In this document: one piece after another, positions 51,072 through 58,914 of the stretch
How the letters are laid out: each line of letters begins with the position of its first letter
Position numbering within the stretch: the first letter of the stretch is position 1
Origin: Stenotrophomonas rhizophila
Lineage (GTDB): Bacteria > Pseudomonadota > Gammaproteobacteria > Xanthomonadales > Xanthomonadaceae
Direction: 5' to 3'
Assembly (NCBI RefSeq): GCF_020857975.1
Contig: NZ_JACWUO010000010.1
Location: forward strand, 1-64,000
Length of the DNA stretch: 64,000 bases
Translations under genes and position numbers: made by a program
Notes under the pieces: model-generated
The model's database searches: none
The model's input: only the letters and a program-made list of their open reading frames with translations
Told to the model about the DNA's origin: nothing

Positions 51072-52187
51072 ATGCGCGCCCTGCCCCTGATTGCCGCCGC
51101 CTTTTCCCTCACCGTACTCCTCGGGATGACCCTGACCGTGCCTATCGCCAACCATGCCAATTCGCCGCAGATGACCGCCGGCCAGTTCACCAACGCCGCC
51201 CCCAAGCCGAAGGAAACCGTGACCGGCATGCTCAAGCTGCTCTGGGAATTCCTGTTCGACCGCCCGGCCGGCACCACCCCGCCGCAGCCGCCGCCGGTAC
51301 GCGCGATCGGCGCCGCCGAGCTGGCCGATGCTCCCGAGCACAGCCTGTACCGGCTGGGGCATTCGACCCTGCTGGTGAAACTGCGCGGCCACTGGTGGCT
51401 GACCGACCCGGTGTTCTCCAAGCGCGCCTCGCCGGTGCAGTGGATGGGGCCCAAACGCTTCCACGCCCCGCCGATCGCCCTGCAGGACCTGCCGCCGATC
51501 CGTGGCGTGCTGCTCTCCCACGACCACTACGACCACCTGGACCGCGCCACCATCAAGCACCTGGCCACCCGCGCCGAGGTGTTCCTGACCCCATTGGGCG
51601 TGGGCGACCGCCTGATCGCCTGGGGCGTGCCGCGCGAGCGCGTGCGCCAGCTGGACTGGTGGCAGGAAACCGAGGTGGACGGCCTGCGTTTTGCCGCCAC
51701 CCCGGCCCAGCATTTCTCCGGCCGCGGGCTGCGCGATGGCAACCGCACGCTGTGGGCGTCGTGGGTGATCATGGATGACGGCCTGCGCCTGTTCTTCAGC
51801 GGCGACACCGGCTACTTCGATGGCTTCAAGCGCATCGGCGAACGGTACGGCCCGTTCGATGTCACCTTCATCGAAACCGGCGCCTACGATGCCAAGTGGC
51901 CGTTCGTGCACATGCAGCCCGAACAGACCGTACAGGCCCATCAGGACCTGCGCGGGCGCTGGTTGCTGCCGATCCACAACGGCACCTTCGACCTGGCCCT
52001 GCACCCGTGGGACGAGCCGTTCGAACGGGTCAGCGCCCTGGCCGCGCAGCGCGGCATCGCCCTGGCCACCCCGGGCATGGGCGAACGCCTGGACCTGGAC
52101 GCACCGCAGCCGGGCACGCCGTGGTGGCGGCAGGTGAAGGCCGAACAGCAGGCGCGCCGGATCACCCCGGTCGGCAGCGCGATGTAG
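51072..52187 (+). CDS. Metallo-beta-lactamase-fold hydrolase (UlaG/NAPE-PLD-like)
   Basis: The 371-residue protein has an N-terminal hydrophobic segment (MRALPLIAAAFSLTVLLGMTL) that is a signal peptide or anchor. LLSHDHYDHLDRATI is the H-x-H-x-D-H metal motif. FSGDTGYFDGF carries the next Asp, and LPIHNGTFDLALHPWDEPFER the later His. The phrase LYRLGHSTLLVKLRGHWWLTDPVFSKRASP puts it in the family of N-acyl-phosphatidylethanolamine phospholipase D, which acts on lipids. The substrate is not shown. It lies downstream of the TetR gene. Confidence 0.87.
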   Translation: MRALPLIAAAFSLTVLLGMTLTVPIANHANSPQMTAGQFTNAAPKPKETVTGMLKLLWEFLFDRPAGTTPPQPPPVRAIGAAELADAPEHSLYRLGHSTLLVKLRGHWWLTDPVFSKRASPVQWMGPKRFHAPPIALQDLPPIRGVLLSHDHYDHLDRATIKHLATRAEVFLTPLGVGDRLIAWGVPRERVRQLDWWQETEVDGLRFAATPAQHFSGRGLRDGNRTLWASWVIMDDGLRLFFSGDTGYFDGFKRIGERYGPFDVTFIETGAYDAKWPFVHMQPEQTVQAHQDLRGRWLLPIHNGTFDLALHPWDEPFERVSALAAQRGIALATPGMGERLDLDAPQPGTPWWRQVKAEQQARRITPVGSAM

Positions 52188-52196
52188 GCGCACCGC

Positions 52197-52406
52197 TCAG
52201 CCCAGGGCCAGCGCCACCATCAGCGCCGCGGCGATGCACCAGGTGATCGCCACGCACAGGCGCACCTGCTGCACGGTCAACGGCTCGGAGAACAGGTCGA
52301 TCAGATCGAACGTGAGCAGCGAGAACAACCCCTGCACGCGCTCGGCGCCGCCCAGGAAGACGATCCACAGGCACAGCAGCGAGAACAGCAGAAACAGGAT
52401 CAGCAT
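52197..52406 (-). CDS. Small two-helix membrane protein
   Basis: The 69-residue protein has two hydrophobic helices (LILFLLFSLLCLWIVFLGG and VRLCVAITWCIAAALMVALALG) joined by a short polar loop (LIDLFSEPLTVQQ). GGGGAGCC precedes the ATG by three bases, good support for the start. The frame is open far upstream, but that part is antisense to the helicase gene and not real. No family recognised. Confidence 0.7.
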   Translation of the reverse strand: MLILFLLFSLLCLWIVFLGGAERVQGLFSLLTFDLIDLFSEPLTVQQVRLCVAITWCIAAALMVALALG

Positions 52407-52577
52407 GGTGGCTCCCCGGTAGGCACGACGGATCGGCAGCCTGCCTCCACCCCGGAGGCAGGCGGCCTGAGCATACGCATTCCAGGCCACCCGCGTCATC
52501 GGCGCAACACCCATCCGTTCCGGGCGCGGCCAGGGTGCATCTGCTACCGTGCCGGCAGCTGCCCTACCGCCTCTGCA

Positions 52578-54581
52578 ATGCCCCTGCCGACCCAACCTGC
52601 GTATTTCCTTCCGCTGACCCAGGCAGCGGTTTCCGCCTTCCTGGACCACGCGCAGATTCCGGCCACCGCGCTGGAACGGGCCGGGCTGTTCGCCGCCGCG
52701 CTGTGCCAGGGCCGGCCCCCGCACCGGGCCGCGTTGACCGGGCTGATCGACCAGGCCTGCGCGCTGCTGGCTGCCCAACCCGAGGCGGCGGCCGCGCAGT
52801 TCGGCGCCCTGGCGCGCAGCGTGCCGGCCGACCCGGACCACTGGCTGCAGGCCCTGGCCGCGCAAGGCGTGCTGCTGGGCCCGGAGGAGGTGGTGGCGCA
52901 CTACTGCGCGGTGTCCGCCGATGCCTATCCGGTGGACCTGTTCCAGGCCGACTGCCAGACCACGCTGGAACCGCACACCATCCGCTTCTACACCGACGCG
53001 GCCGTGCAGGCCGACCCCGCGCGGGAACCGGCCGGCGACGCCCGGCCGGCCCCCGCCTACGTCGAGCGCACCCACCGCTACACCGCCGAACAGGCGCGTG
53101 CGCTGCGCGCCATCGTCGCCAACGACGATGAACACATCGACCTGGATGCATACGCCGGCGCAGGCAAGACCCACCTGATCCTGCAGTTGCTGGACAGCGC
53201 AACCCGGCGCTACACCTATATCGCGCCGCGCCCCGGCCAGGTGCAGGCGTTCCGGCGCCGGCTCAGCGGCGCGCTGCCGATCGAGATCCTGTCGCAGATC
53301 AGCTTCGCCAACCAGGTGGCCGGCAACGCGCACCGCCTGGGCCTGCTCGGTACCGCGTTCCGGCCGACCTTCCAGATCAGCAAGGCGTCCTTTGCCGACA
53401 TCGCCCGCCGCATCGGCCTGCAGCCGATCGGCAACCAGCCCCCGGCCAGCGTCCTGCGCGTGGCCTTCGAGGGCATCGCCAGCTGGTGCCGCTCCTCGGA
53501 CGAGCGCCTGCAGCCCCGCCACTTCGTGCGGGCGCTGCCGTGGGCGATGCTCGATGCGGCGCCATACCTGGCCGCCGCCGAGCACGTGTGGCGCTGCATG
53601 TTCGACCCGGCCCTGCAGAAATCCACCCTGCTCAGCCTCAACGTCGACCACCTCGGCAAATGGCTGGCCCAGCACCACGCGCCGATCCCCACCAGCTGGG
53701 GCACGCTGCTGGTCGACGAAGGCCACGACATGAGCCCGGCCTGGAAGGCGCTGCTGTCCGGCTACGCCGGCGCGGTGATCAGCCTGGGCGACCCCAACCA
53801 GCGGCTGATCGGCCGGGCGCCGCGTTTCGCCACCGGCATGACCCTGGAGATCGCCCAGTCGGTGCGCCAGGGCCGCCGGGTCGAGCAGCTGGTCAACCAG
53901 ACCGTGGCGCTGGATGCCACCGGCTTCATCCAGGCCCCGTTCGAAGGCTCGGCCGACCAGCCGACCCTGGTCCGCACCTATGCCGGCTGGGACGAGGTGC
54001 CGGGCAGCGGCGCGCGCGTCTACGGCAGCCCGTGGCGGCTGCTGGAGGAAGCGCAGCGGTTGGCCGCGGCCGGGGCCAGCTTCGGCATTCACCCCGACAG
54101 CGTGTCCAGCCTCGGCCGCGAGGTCAACCGCGGCGAAGAGGCCTACCGCGAAATGACCTCGCACGGCGGCAGCAGCCAACGCTGGGAAGCGCTGCTGGCC
54201 GAGTGCAACGACCAGGACATGCCGCAGATCCCGCGCATGTTCATGCGTGGCTACAACCGCGACCGCTTCGGCGAACTGGGCCAGCGCCTGGCCGACTACC
54301 ACCAGGCGCCGCTGCAGCTGCTGCTGGTCGAACATGCCAAGAACAGCGAGTTTGCCCAGGTAGCGATGGCGATCTGCTGCTTCCGTACCGGCTTCGGCCG
54401 CGGCTATGGCCACAACCCGGTGCGCGCAGCCTATACCGCGATGACCCGCGGCACCGGGCAGCTGTGGCTGCCGGCCGGCGCACTGGAGGAACTGGAGCAG
54501 AGCATGGCGCGCTACCAGGCCCGGCGCGCCGACCACCGGCGCAGCAAGCTGGCCACGCCTGGCCGGCCGGCCAGGCGGTAG
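52578..54581 (+). CDS. Stand-alone superfamily I (UvrD-like) helicase
   Basis: The 667-residue protein has the SF1 motifs in order: Q-like YTAEQARALRAIV (about residue 171), Walker A in DAYAGAGKTHLI (about 195), Walker B LLVDEGHD (about 379; Glu-Gly-His in place of Glu-x-Gln), motif III ISLGDPNQRLIG (about 397), and motif VI VRAAYTAMTRGTGQLWL (about 615). The N-terminal 165 residues are Ala-rich and match no domain I know. No nuclease domain is visible. It may act in repair or in defence; no defence neighbours are seen. The TAG stop lies in a GTAG repeat. Confidence 0.82.
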   Translation: MPLPTQPAYFLPLTQAAVSAFLDHAQIPATALERAGLFAAALCQGRPPHRAALTGLIDQACALLAAQPEAAAAQFGALARSVPADPDHWLQALAAQGVLLGPEEVVAHYCAVSADAYPVDLFQADCQTTLEPHTIRFYTDAAVQADPAREPAGDARPAPAYVERTHRYTAEQARALRAIVANDDEHIDLDAYAGAGKTHLILQLLDSATRRYTYIAPRPGQVQAFRRRLSGALPIEILSQISFANQVAGNAHRLGLLGTAFRPTFQISKASFADIARRIGLQPIGNQPPASVLRVAFEGIASWCRSSDERLQPRHFVRALPWAMLDAAPYLAAAEHVWRCMFDPALQKSTLLSLNVDHLGKWLAQHHAPIPTSWGTLLVDEGHDMSPAWKALLSGYAGAVISLGDPNQRLIGRAPRFATGMTLEIAQSVRQGRRVEQLVNQTVALDATGFIQAPFEGSADQPTLVRTYAGWDEVPGSGARVYGSPWRLLEEAQRLAAAGASFGIHPDSVSSLGREVNRGEEAYREMTSHGGSSQRWEALLAECNDQDMPQIPRMFMRGYNRDRFGELGQRLADYHQAPLQLLLVEHAKNSEFAQVAMAICCFRTGFGRGYGHNPVRAAYTAMTRGTGQLWLPAGALEELEQSMARYQARRADHRRSKLATPGRPARR

Positions 54582-54602
54582 CACCACGCCGTGCGTGGCT
54601 GC
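54578..54602 (+). repeat. GTAG hairpin overlapping the helicase stop codon
   Basis: GTAG at 54578-54581, then CCACGC (54584-54589), loop CGT, GCGTGG (54593-54598). The TAG is the stop codon of the helicase gene. This is the third such overlap in the window. Confidence 0.7.
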
Positions 54603-54608
54603 GAAGGG

Positions 54609-55634
54609 TCAGATCCAGCGCTGGTCCAGCAGTTCGCGCTTGACGTAGGCATAGAACACCGGCGCGGCTACCAGCCCCGGCAGGCCGAACGCCGCTTCCA
54701 TCACCAGCATCGCCAGCAGCAGTTCCCACGCCCGCGCCTGGATCTCGCCGCCGACGATGCGGGCGTTGAGGAAATATTCCAGCTTGTGGATCACCACCAG
54801 GTACAGCAGCGCCACCACCGCCACATAGAACGACACCGACAGCGCCACGATGGTGATGATGGTGTTGGAGATGATGTTGCCCACCACCGGCAGCAACCCG
54901 GCCAGGAAGGTGATCAGCACCAGCGTCTTGGACAACGGCAGGTGCACGTCGAACAACGGCAGCACGCCCAGCAGGAAGATCGCGGTGAACAGCGTGTTGA
55001 GCAGGGAAATCTTCACCTGCGCGAACACCACCTGGCGGAACGCGGTGGCCAGGCGGCTGGTACGGCCGACCAGCTCCCGCGCCAGCGGCCCCATCTTCGG
55101 CAGCGGCAGTTCGTCGTAGAGCGCGATCATCGCGCCCAGCACCATGCCGATCAGCACCCGCACGCTGATCTGCACTACCGACGTACCGGCGATACCCAAC
55201 TGCTGGCGGTGGGTGGCGGCCCAGTCGTTCACCGCCGTGCGCAGCGCCTGCAGGTCTTCGGGGATGTATGGCTGCAGCAGCGCCGGCACCTGGTGGCGGG
55301 ACGAATTGAGGATGTCCATCAAGCGCATCAGCAGCGCATCGGGGCCGCCGGTTTCATTGCGGAAGAACGACGCGATACCGATCGCGGCCAGGGTCAGCAC
55401 GCCGATGATCAGCGCCGACAGCACGATCACCGAGTAGGCCCGTGCGCGCCCGGGCGGCAACTTGCCTTCCACCGTGGAGGCCAGCAGGTGGGTCAGGTGG
55501 AAGACCAGCAGGCCCGACAGCAGCGTCACCACCAGGCCCAGCTTCAACGCCAGCCACATGCCCAGCAGCATCAACAACCAGGCCGCGATGCGGGCGACGG
55601 GCGGCTTGGGCGGCGCGGGAATCACTAGGGACAT
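54609..55634 (-). CDS. AI-2E family transporter (PerM-like)
   Basis: The 341-residue protein has about eight membrane helices. Two helices lead (residues about 15-32 and 36-50), with a large loop in the middle (GGPDALLMRLMDILNSSRHQVPALLQPYIPEDL). The second half has FVGR-like LVGRTSRLATAFRQVVFAQVKISLLNTLFTAIFL, LAGLLPVVGNIISNTIITIVAL and a Pro-Gly-rich GLPGLVAAPVFYAYVKRELL end. Relatives export AI-2 or act as cation antiporters. The ATG at 55634 starts MSLVIPAPPKPP. A shortened copy lies at 56416. Confidence 0.9.
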   Translation of the reverse strand: MSLVIPAPPKPPVARIAAWLLMLLGMWLALKLGLVVTLLSGLLVFHLTHLLASTVEGKLPPGRARAYSVIVLSALIIGVLTLAAIGIASFFRNETGGPDALLMRLMDILNSSRHQVPALLQPYIPEDLQALRTAVNDWAATHRQQLGIAGTSVVQISVRVLIGMVLGAMIALYDELPLPKMGPLARELVGRTSRLATAFRQVVFAQVKISLLNTLFTAIFLLGVLPLFDVHLPLSKTLVLITFLAGLLPVVGNIISNTIITIVALSVSFYVAVVALLYLVVIHKLEYFLNARIVGGEIQARAWELLLAMLVMEAAFGLPGLVAAPVFYAYVKRELLDQRWI

Positions 55635-55777
55635 GGCGGTGCATCCTGGCAGGTGGCCCATGGTAGTGGATGCGGCCGGCCCGCAGCCGTCGGATGACCA
55701 GCCGATGTTCTCGGCGGCACCGGGCGCTCGGCCTACGTATCGTTGAACCTGAAGTTCTAGCGCGGCGCTGCCCTCAC

Positions 55778-55853
55778 TCCGTTCGCCCGGCAGCCGGCTG
55801 GCCTGCTGGCCTGCTGCACCCAGGCACGGAACTGCGCTTCGTCCAGCGGCACG
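55778..55853 (-). pseudogene. Remnant of a DUF1801 gene 3' end
   Basis: About 75 bases match the last part of the intact DUF1801 gene at 49837 (codons for PLDEAQFxAWVxQASRxxG), with some substitutions. CTGGCCTG is tandemly doubled (near 55798-55813), an 8-base insertion that shifts the frame. No other part of the gene is present, so it is a fragment lying between the AI-2E gene and the GNAT gene. Confidence 0.65.
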
Positions 55854-55881
55854 CCTTCCTCGACGCGCCGCGTGCGGCCGC

Positions 55882-56400
55882 TCAACAGTGTGCGGGGGGC
55901 CGATAGCGGTAGACCAGATCCGCGATGTCCATCCGAGGGGCCGTAGCATCCAGTACGCCGCCAAGGCGTCGCGCGACCTGGGCCGATGCGGTGTTCGTCG
56001 GCGTCATGTAGCTCACCAGCGTCGGCAACGCCAACGCCGAAAACGCCCAGTCACGCAGCGCTGCAGCGGCTTCGGTGGCATATCCCTGGCCTTCATGGCC
56101 GGCGTACAGCAACCAGCCCAGTTCCTTCTCCGGGAAAGGCGGCCCATGGTTGATCCCCACCTGCCCGATGCACGCGCCGGTCGCGGTCAGATCGATCATC
56201 AACGCGCCATGCCCCAACAGCGGCCACTGCGCCAGGTCATGGCAGAAGAGGCCCCAGGCCGAACGTTCGTCCATCGGTCCGCCCACGCCGACCGCGCGGG
56301 ATGAGGACAGGAAGGCGGCATAGGCCGGAAAATCGGCCATGACCTGTGGGCGCAAGGTCAACCGGGCAGTGGTAAGCGTGATGATGTCGTACGACGGCAT
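55882..56400 (-). CDS. GNAT family acetyltransferase (RimJ/RimL type)
   Basis: The 172-residue protein starts TLTTARLTLRPQVMADFPAYAAFLSS, the usual RimL opening. The acetyl-CoA binding segment is LGWLLYAGHEGQGYATEAAAALRDWAF, with the Arg replaced by Glu/His. TPTNTASAQVARRLGG is the closing motif. It may acetylate a ribosomal or other protein, or an antibiotic. It sits between the full AI-2E gene and its short copy. Confidence 0.88.
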   Translation of the reverse strand: MPSYDIITLTTARLTLRPQVMADFPAYAAFLSSSRAVGVGGPMDERSAWGLFCHDLAQWPLLGHGALMIDLTATGACIGQVGINHGPPFPEKELGWLLYAGHEGQGYATEAAAALRDWAFSALALPTLVSYMTPTNTASAQVARRLGGVLDATAPRMDIADLVYRYRPPAHC

Positions 56401-56415
56401 GGGACGTTGCTCAGC

Positions 56416-56700
56416 TCAGTTCCAGCGCTGATCCAGCAGCTCGCGCTTGATGCAGGCGTAGAAGACCGGTGCGGCCACCAGCGCCGACAGCACGATCACC
56501 GAGTAGGCGCGTGCGCGCCCCGGCGGCAGCTGGCCTTCCACCGTGCAGGCCAGCAGATGGGTCAGGTGGAACACCAGCAGGCCCGACAGCAAGGTCACGA
56601 TCAGGCCCGGTTTCAGGGTCAGCCGCATGCCCAACAGGATCAGCACCCAGGCCGCGATGCGGGTGGGTGGCTTGGGCAACGCGGGGATCACTATGGACAT
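56416..56700 (-). CDS. Internally deleted, in-frame copy of the AI-2E transporter
   Basis: The 94 residues begin MSIVIPALPKPPTRIAAW and run through the first two helices to RARAYSVIVLSAL, then jump straight to VAAPVFYACIKRELLDQRW. Compared with the gene at 54609, one codon is lost early and 246 codons (738 bp, 54676-55413 there) are missing in the middle. The joint lies at a shared CAGC. The frame is kept and no stop has appeared. The result would be a membrane peptide with two helices plus the original C-terminal tail; transport is unlikely. It could be a dead relic or a regulatory decoy. Confidence 0.78.
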   Translation of the reverse strand: MSIVIPALPKPPTRIAAWVLILLGMRLTLKPGLIVTLLSGLLVFHLTHLLACTVEGQLPPGRARAYSVIVLSALVAAPVFYACIKRELLDQRWN

Positions 56701-57740
56701 GCGGGCGCATCCTGACGGGTGGCCCATGGCAGTGGATGAGGTGCGGGCGAAGCAGTCGAGCCGCGCAACATCAAACTGAAATCCAGCGTCTGCTGAAGCG
56801 GCACATCCACCCCTTCGATGATGGCGAGCAGCAGCTTGACCGCGCGGACACCGATCTCCCGCATGGGTTGCCGGATGGTCGTCAACGGGGGCGTGAGGTA
56901 ACTGGACGAGGCCAGGTCGTCGAAGCCGACGATGGACAGGTCCTCCGGCACGCGGATGCCCAGATCACGACAGGCCGCCAGGACGCCCAGCGCCATCTGG
57001 TCGCTGAAGCAGAACACCGCGGTCGGCATCGGCGCGCGGGCCAACAGCGCCATGCCGGCCGCATGGCCGGATTCCACGGAAAAGTCGCCGGGCATCACGC
57101 TCAGGTGGCGCAGGCGGCCGCGCGCCCTGCCGGCGGCCCGGGTCCCTTCGAGCCGTTGCCGGTGCAGGGGATTGTCCGGCGGCCCACCCACCACGGCGAC
57201 CCGTTCGTGGCCCAGTCCATACAGGTGTTCCATCACCGCGCGCGCGGCGGCCGCGTTGTCGATGTGGACACTGGGGATTCCCAGCGCAGGGTCGAATTCG
57301 CATCCATTGACCACCGGCGCGGCGGCGCCCAGCTGCTGGACGATCGCGCGCGCGGTCGGCGGCAGGCGATGCCCGAGCACGATCAGGCCGTCGGCCTCGT
57401 TGCGCCGGAGCATCTGCGCGTAGCGCTCCTCGCGGTCGGGTTGATGCTGGGTATCACCCAGCAGCACGGCGTAGCCGACGGCCTGCGCGGCTTCCTCCGC
57501 ACCCTGCAGGATCTGGGCGAAGAACGGATTGGCGATGTCCGGAACGGTGACCAGGATCTTGCCACTGCGCTGGGTCTTGAGGGTCCGCGCAACCGTGTTG
57601 GGGACATAGCCCAGCGCGGCGGCGGCCTGCTCGATGCGGGTGCGCGTGGCCGGCAGGACTTTGTCCGGCCGGGAAAGCGCCCGCGACACCGTGCCGGCGG
57701 AGACGCCGACCTGCTTTGCGATGTCGTAAATGGTTGCCAT
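56691..57740 (-). CDS. LacI family transcriptional regulator of the carbohydrate cluster
   Basis: The 349-residue protein opens with the LacI helix-turn-helix TIYDIAKQVGVSAGTVSRALS and hinge (LGYVPNTVARTLKTQRSG). The sugar-binding domain has PDIANPFFAQILQGAEEAA and VFCFSDQMALGVLAACRDLGIRVPEDLSIVGFDD. The start at 57740 gives MATIYDI. A palindromic operator lies 65 bases upstream. The last 20 or so residues (ASPAPHPLPWATRQDAPACP) are encoded by DNA that matches the leader of the AI-2E gene, and the stop lies ten bases inside the short AI-2E copy. Confidence 0.92.
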   Translation of the reverse strand: MATIYDIAKQVGVSAGTVSRALSRPDKVLPATRTRIEQAAAALGYVPNTVARTLKTQRSGKILVTVPDIANPFFAQILQGAEEAAQAVGYAVLLGDTQHQPDREERYAQMLRRNEADGLIVLGHRLPPTARAIVQQLGAAAPVVNGCEFDPALGIPSVHIDNAAAARAVMEHLYGLGHERVAVVGGPPDNPLHRQRLEGTRAAGRARGRLRHLSVMPGDFSVESGHAAGMALLARAPMPTAVFCFSDQMALGVLAACRDLGIRVPEDLSIVGFDDLASSSYLTPPLTTIRQPMREIGVRAVKLLLAIIEGVDVPLQQTLDFSLMLRGSTASPAPHPLPWATRQDAPACP

Positions 57741-57804
57741 GGCGTTAGTTTTTCTTTCCGCTGTGCAGTGCACAACGGGTCCTGCGGAAGCCCCTGCTAG
57801 GATA

Positions 57805-57820
57805 ATGCAATCGATTGCAT
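57805..57820. promoter_or_regulatory. LacI-type operator (ATGCAATCGATTGCAT)
   Basis: A perfect 16-base palindrome with a central CG, the usual form for LacI/GalR operators. It sits in the 95-base gap between the LacI gene and the isomerase operon, 15 bases before the isomerase start, so it can repress both directions. Confidence 0.85.
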
Positions 57821-57835
57821 CTAGGGCGAATCACC

Positions 57836-58888
57836 TTGAAGACGCTCAAGGGTCCAGCGCTGTTCCTGGCGCAGTTCATCGGCGACACCCCTCCTTTCGA
57901 TCGGCTGGACACGCTGGCCAAGTGGGCCGCGGGCCTGGGGTATTCTGGCTTACAAGTACCGACCAGTGCGCCCCACCTGTTCGATCTGGCCGAGGCGGCC
58001 CGGAGCCAGGCCTACTGCGACGACGTGGCCGGCATGCTGGCCGGACATGGCCTGCAGATCACCGAACTGTCCACCCACCTGCAAGGGCAGCTGGTCGCCG
58101 TCCACCCCGCCTACGACAGCCTGTTCGACGGGTTCGCGCCACCCGACAAGCGCGGCGATCCCGCCGCCCGCCAGGCCTGGGCGGTGGAGCAGCTGCTGCT
58201 GGCCGCCAGGGCCAGCCAGCGTCTGGGGTTGACCGCGCATGCCACGTTCTCCGGCGCGCTGGCCTGGCCCTACTTCTATCCGTGGCCGCAACGCCCGCCC
58301 GGGCTGGTGGAAGAAGCCTTCGCCGAACTCGGCCGCCGCTGGCGCCCCATCCTGGATGCCTTCGACGCCTGCGGCGTGGACCTGTGCTTCGAGATCCACC
58401 CGGGCGAGGACCTGCACGACGGCGCGACCTTCGAGCGCTTCCTCGACGAAGTGGACCACCACCCCCGGGCCCGGATCCTGTACGACCCCAGCCACCTGCT
58501 GCTGCAGCAGATCGACTACCTGGGCTTCATCGACCGCTATCACGACCGCATCGGCATCTTCCACGTCAAGGACGCCGAGTACCGCCCCAGTGCGCGCAGT
58601 GGCGTCTATGGCGGCTACCAGGACTGGATCGATCGTCCGGGGCGGTTCCGCTCGCTCGGCGATGGCCAGATCGACTTCAAGGCGATCTTCTCCAAATTCG
58701 CGCAATACGACTTCCCCGGCTGGGCGGTGCTGGAATGGGAGTGCTGCCTGAAGCACCCCGAAGACGGCGCGCGGGAGGGGGCCACCTTCATCCGCGACCA
58801 CATCATCCACGTGACCGAACGCGCCTTCGACGACTTTGCCGACAGCGGCACCGATCCTGGATCGCTGCGCCGCATGCTGGGGATCTGA
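57836..58888 (+). CDS. TIM-barrel sugar isomerase/epimerase
   Basis: The 350-residue protein belongs to the xylose isomerase-like superfamily (AP endonuclease 2 fold). LCFEIHPGEDLHDG, ILYDPSHLLLQ, IGIFHVKDAEYRP and VLEWECC hold the metal ligands (Glu, Asp/His, His/Asp, Glu). It is near the known 3-keto-sugar and inosose isomerases. The start is the TTG at 57836 (MKTLKGPALFLAQ), which avoids the operator; AGGGCG precedes it. First gene of the plus-strand operon, followed 26 bases on by an MFS permease. Confidence 0.88.
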   Translation: MKTLKGPALFLAQFIGDTPPFDRLDTLAKWAAGLGYSGLQVPTSAPHLFDLAEAARSQAYCDDVAGMLAGHGLQITELSTHLQGQLVAVHPAYDSLFDGFAPPDKRGDPAARQAWAVEQLLLAARASQRLGLTAHATFSGALAWPYFYPWPQRPPGLVEEAFAELGRRWRPILDAFDACGVDLCFEIHPGEDLHDGATFERFLDEVDHHPRARILYDPSHLLLQQIDYLGFIDRYHDRIGIFHVKDAEYRPSARSGVYGGYQDWIDRPGRFRSLGDGQIDFKAIFSKFAQYDFPGWAVLEWECCLKHPEDGAREGATFIRDHIIHVTERAFDDFADSGTDPGSLRRMLGI

Positions 58889-58914
58889 GCCATCACTGCC
58901 TGGGAGGGCAAGCC

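Noticed and set aside
52184..52187. A fourth stop codon within GTAG (metallo-beta-lactamase-fold gene).
   Set aside because: No hairpin follows this GTAG, so it is probably chance.
52578..56400. A defence island built around the SF1 helicase.
   Set aside because: Neighbours are membrane proteins and an acetyltransferase; no nuclease, methylase, toxin or phage gene is present.
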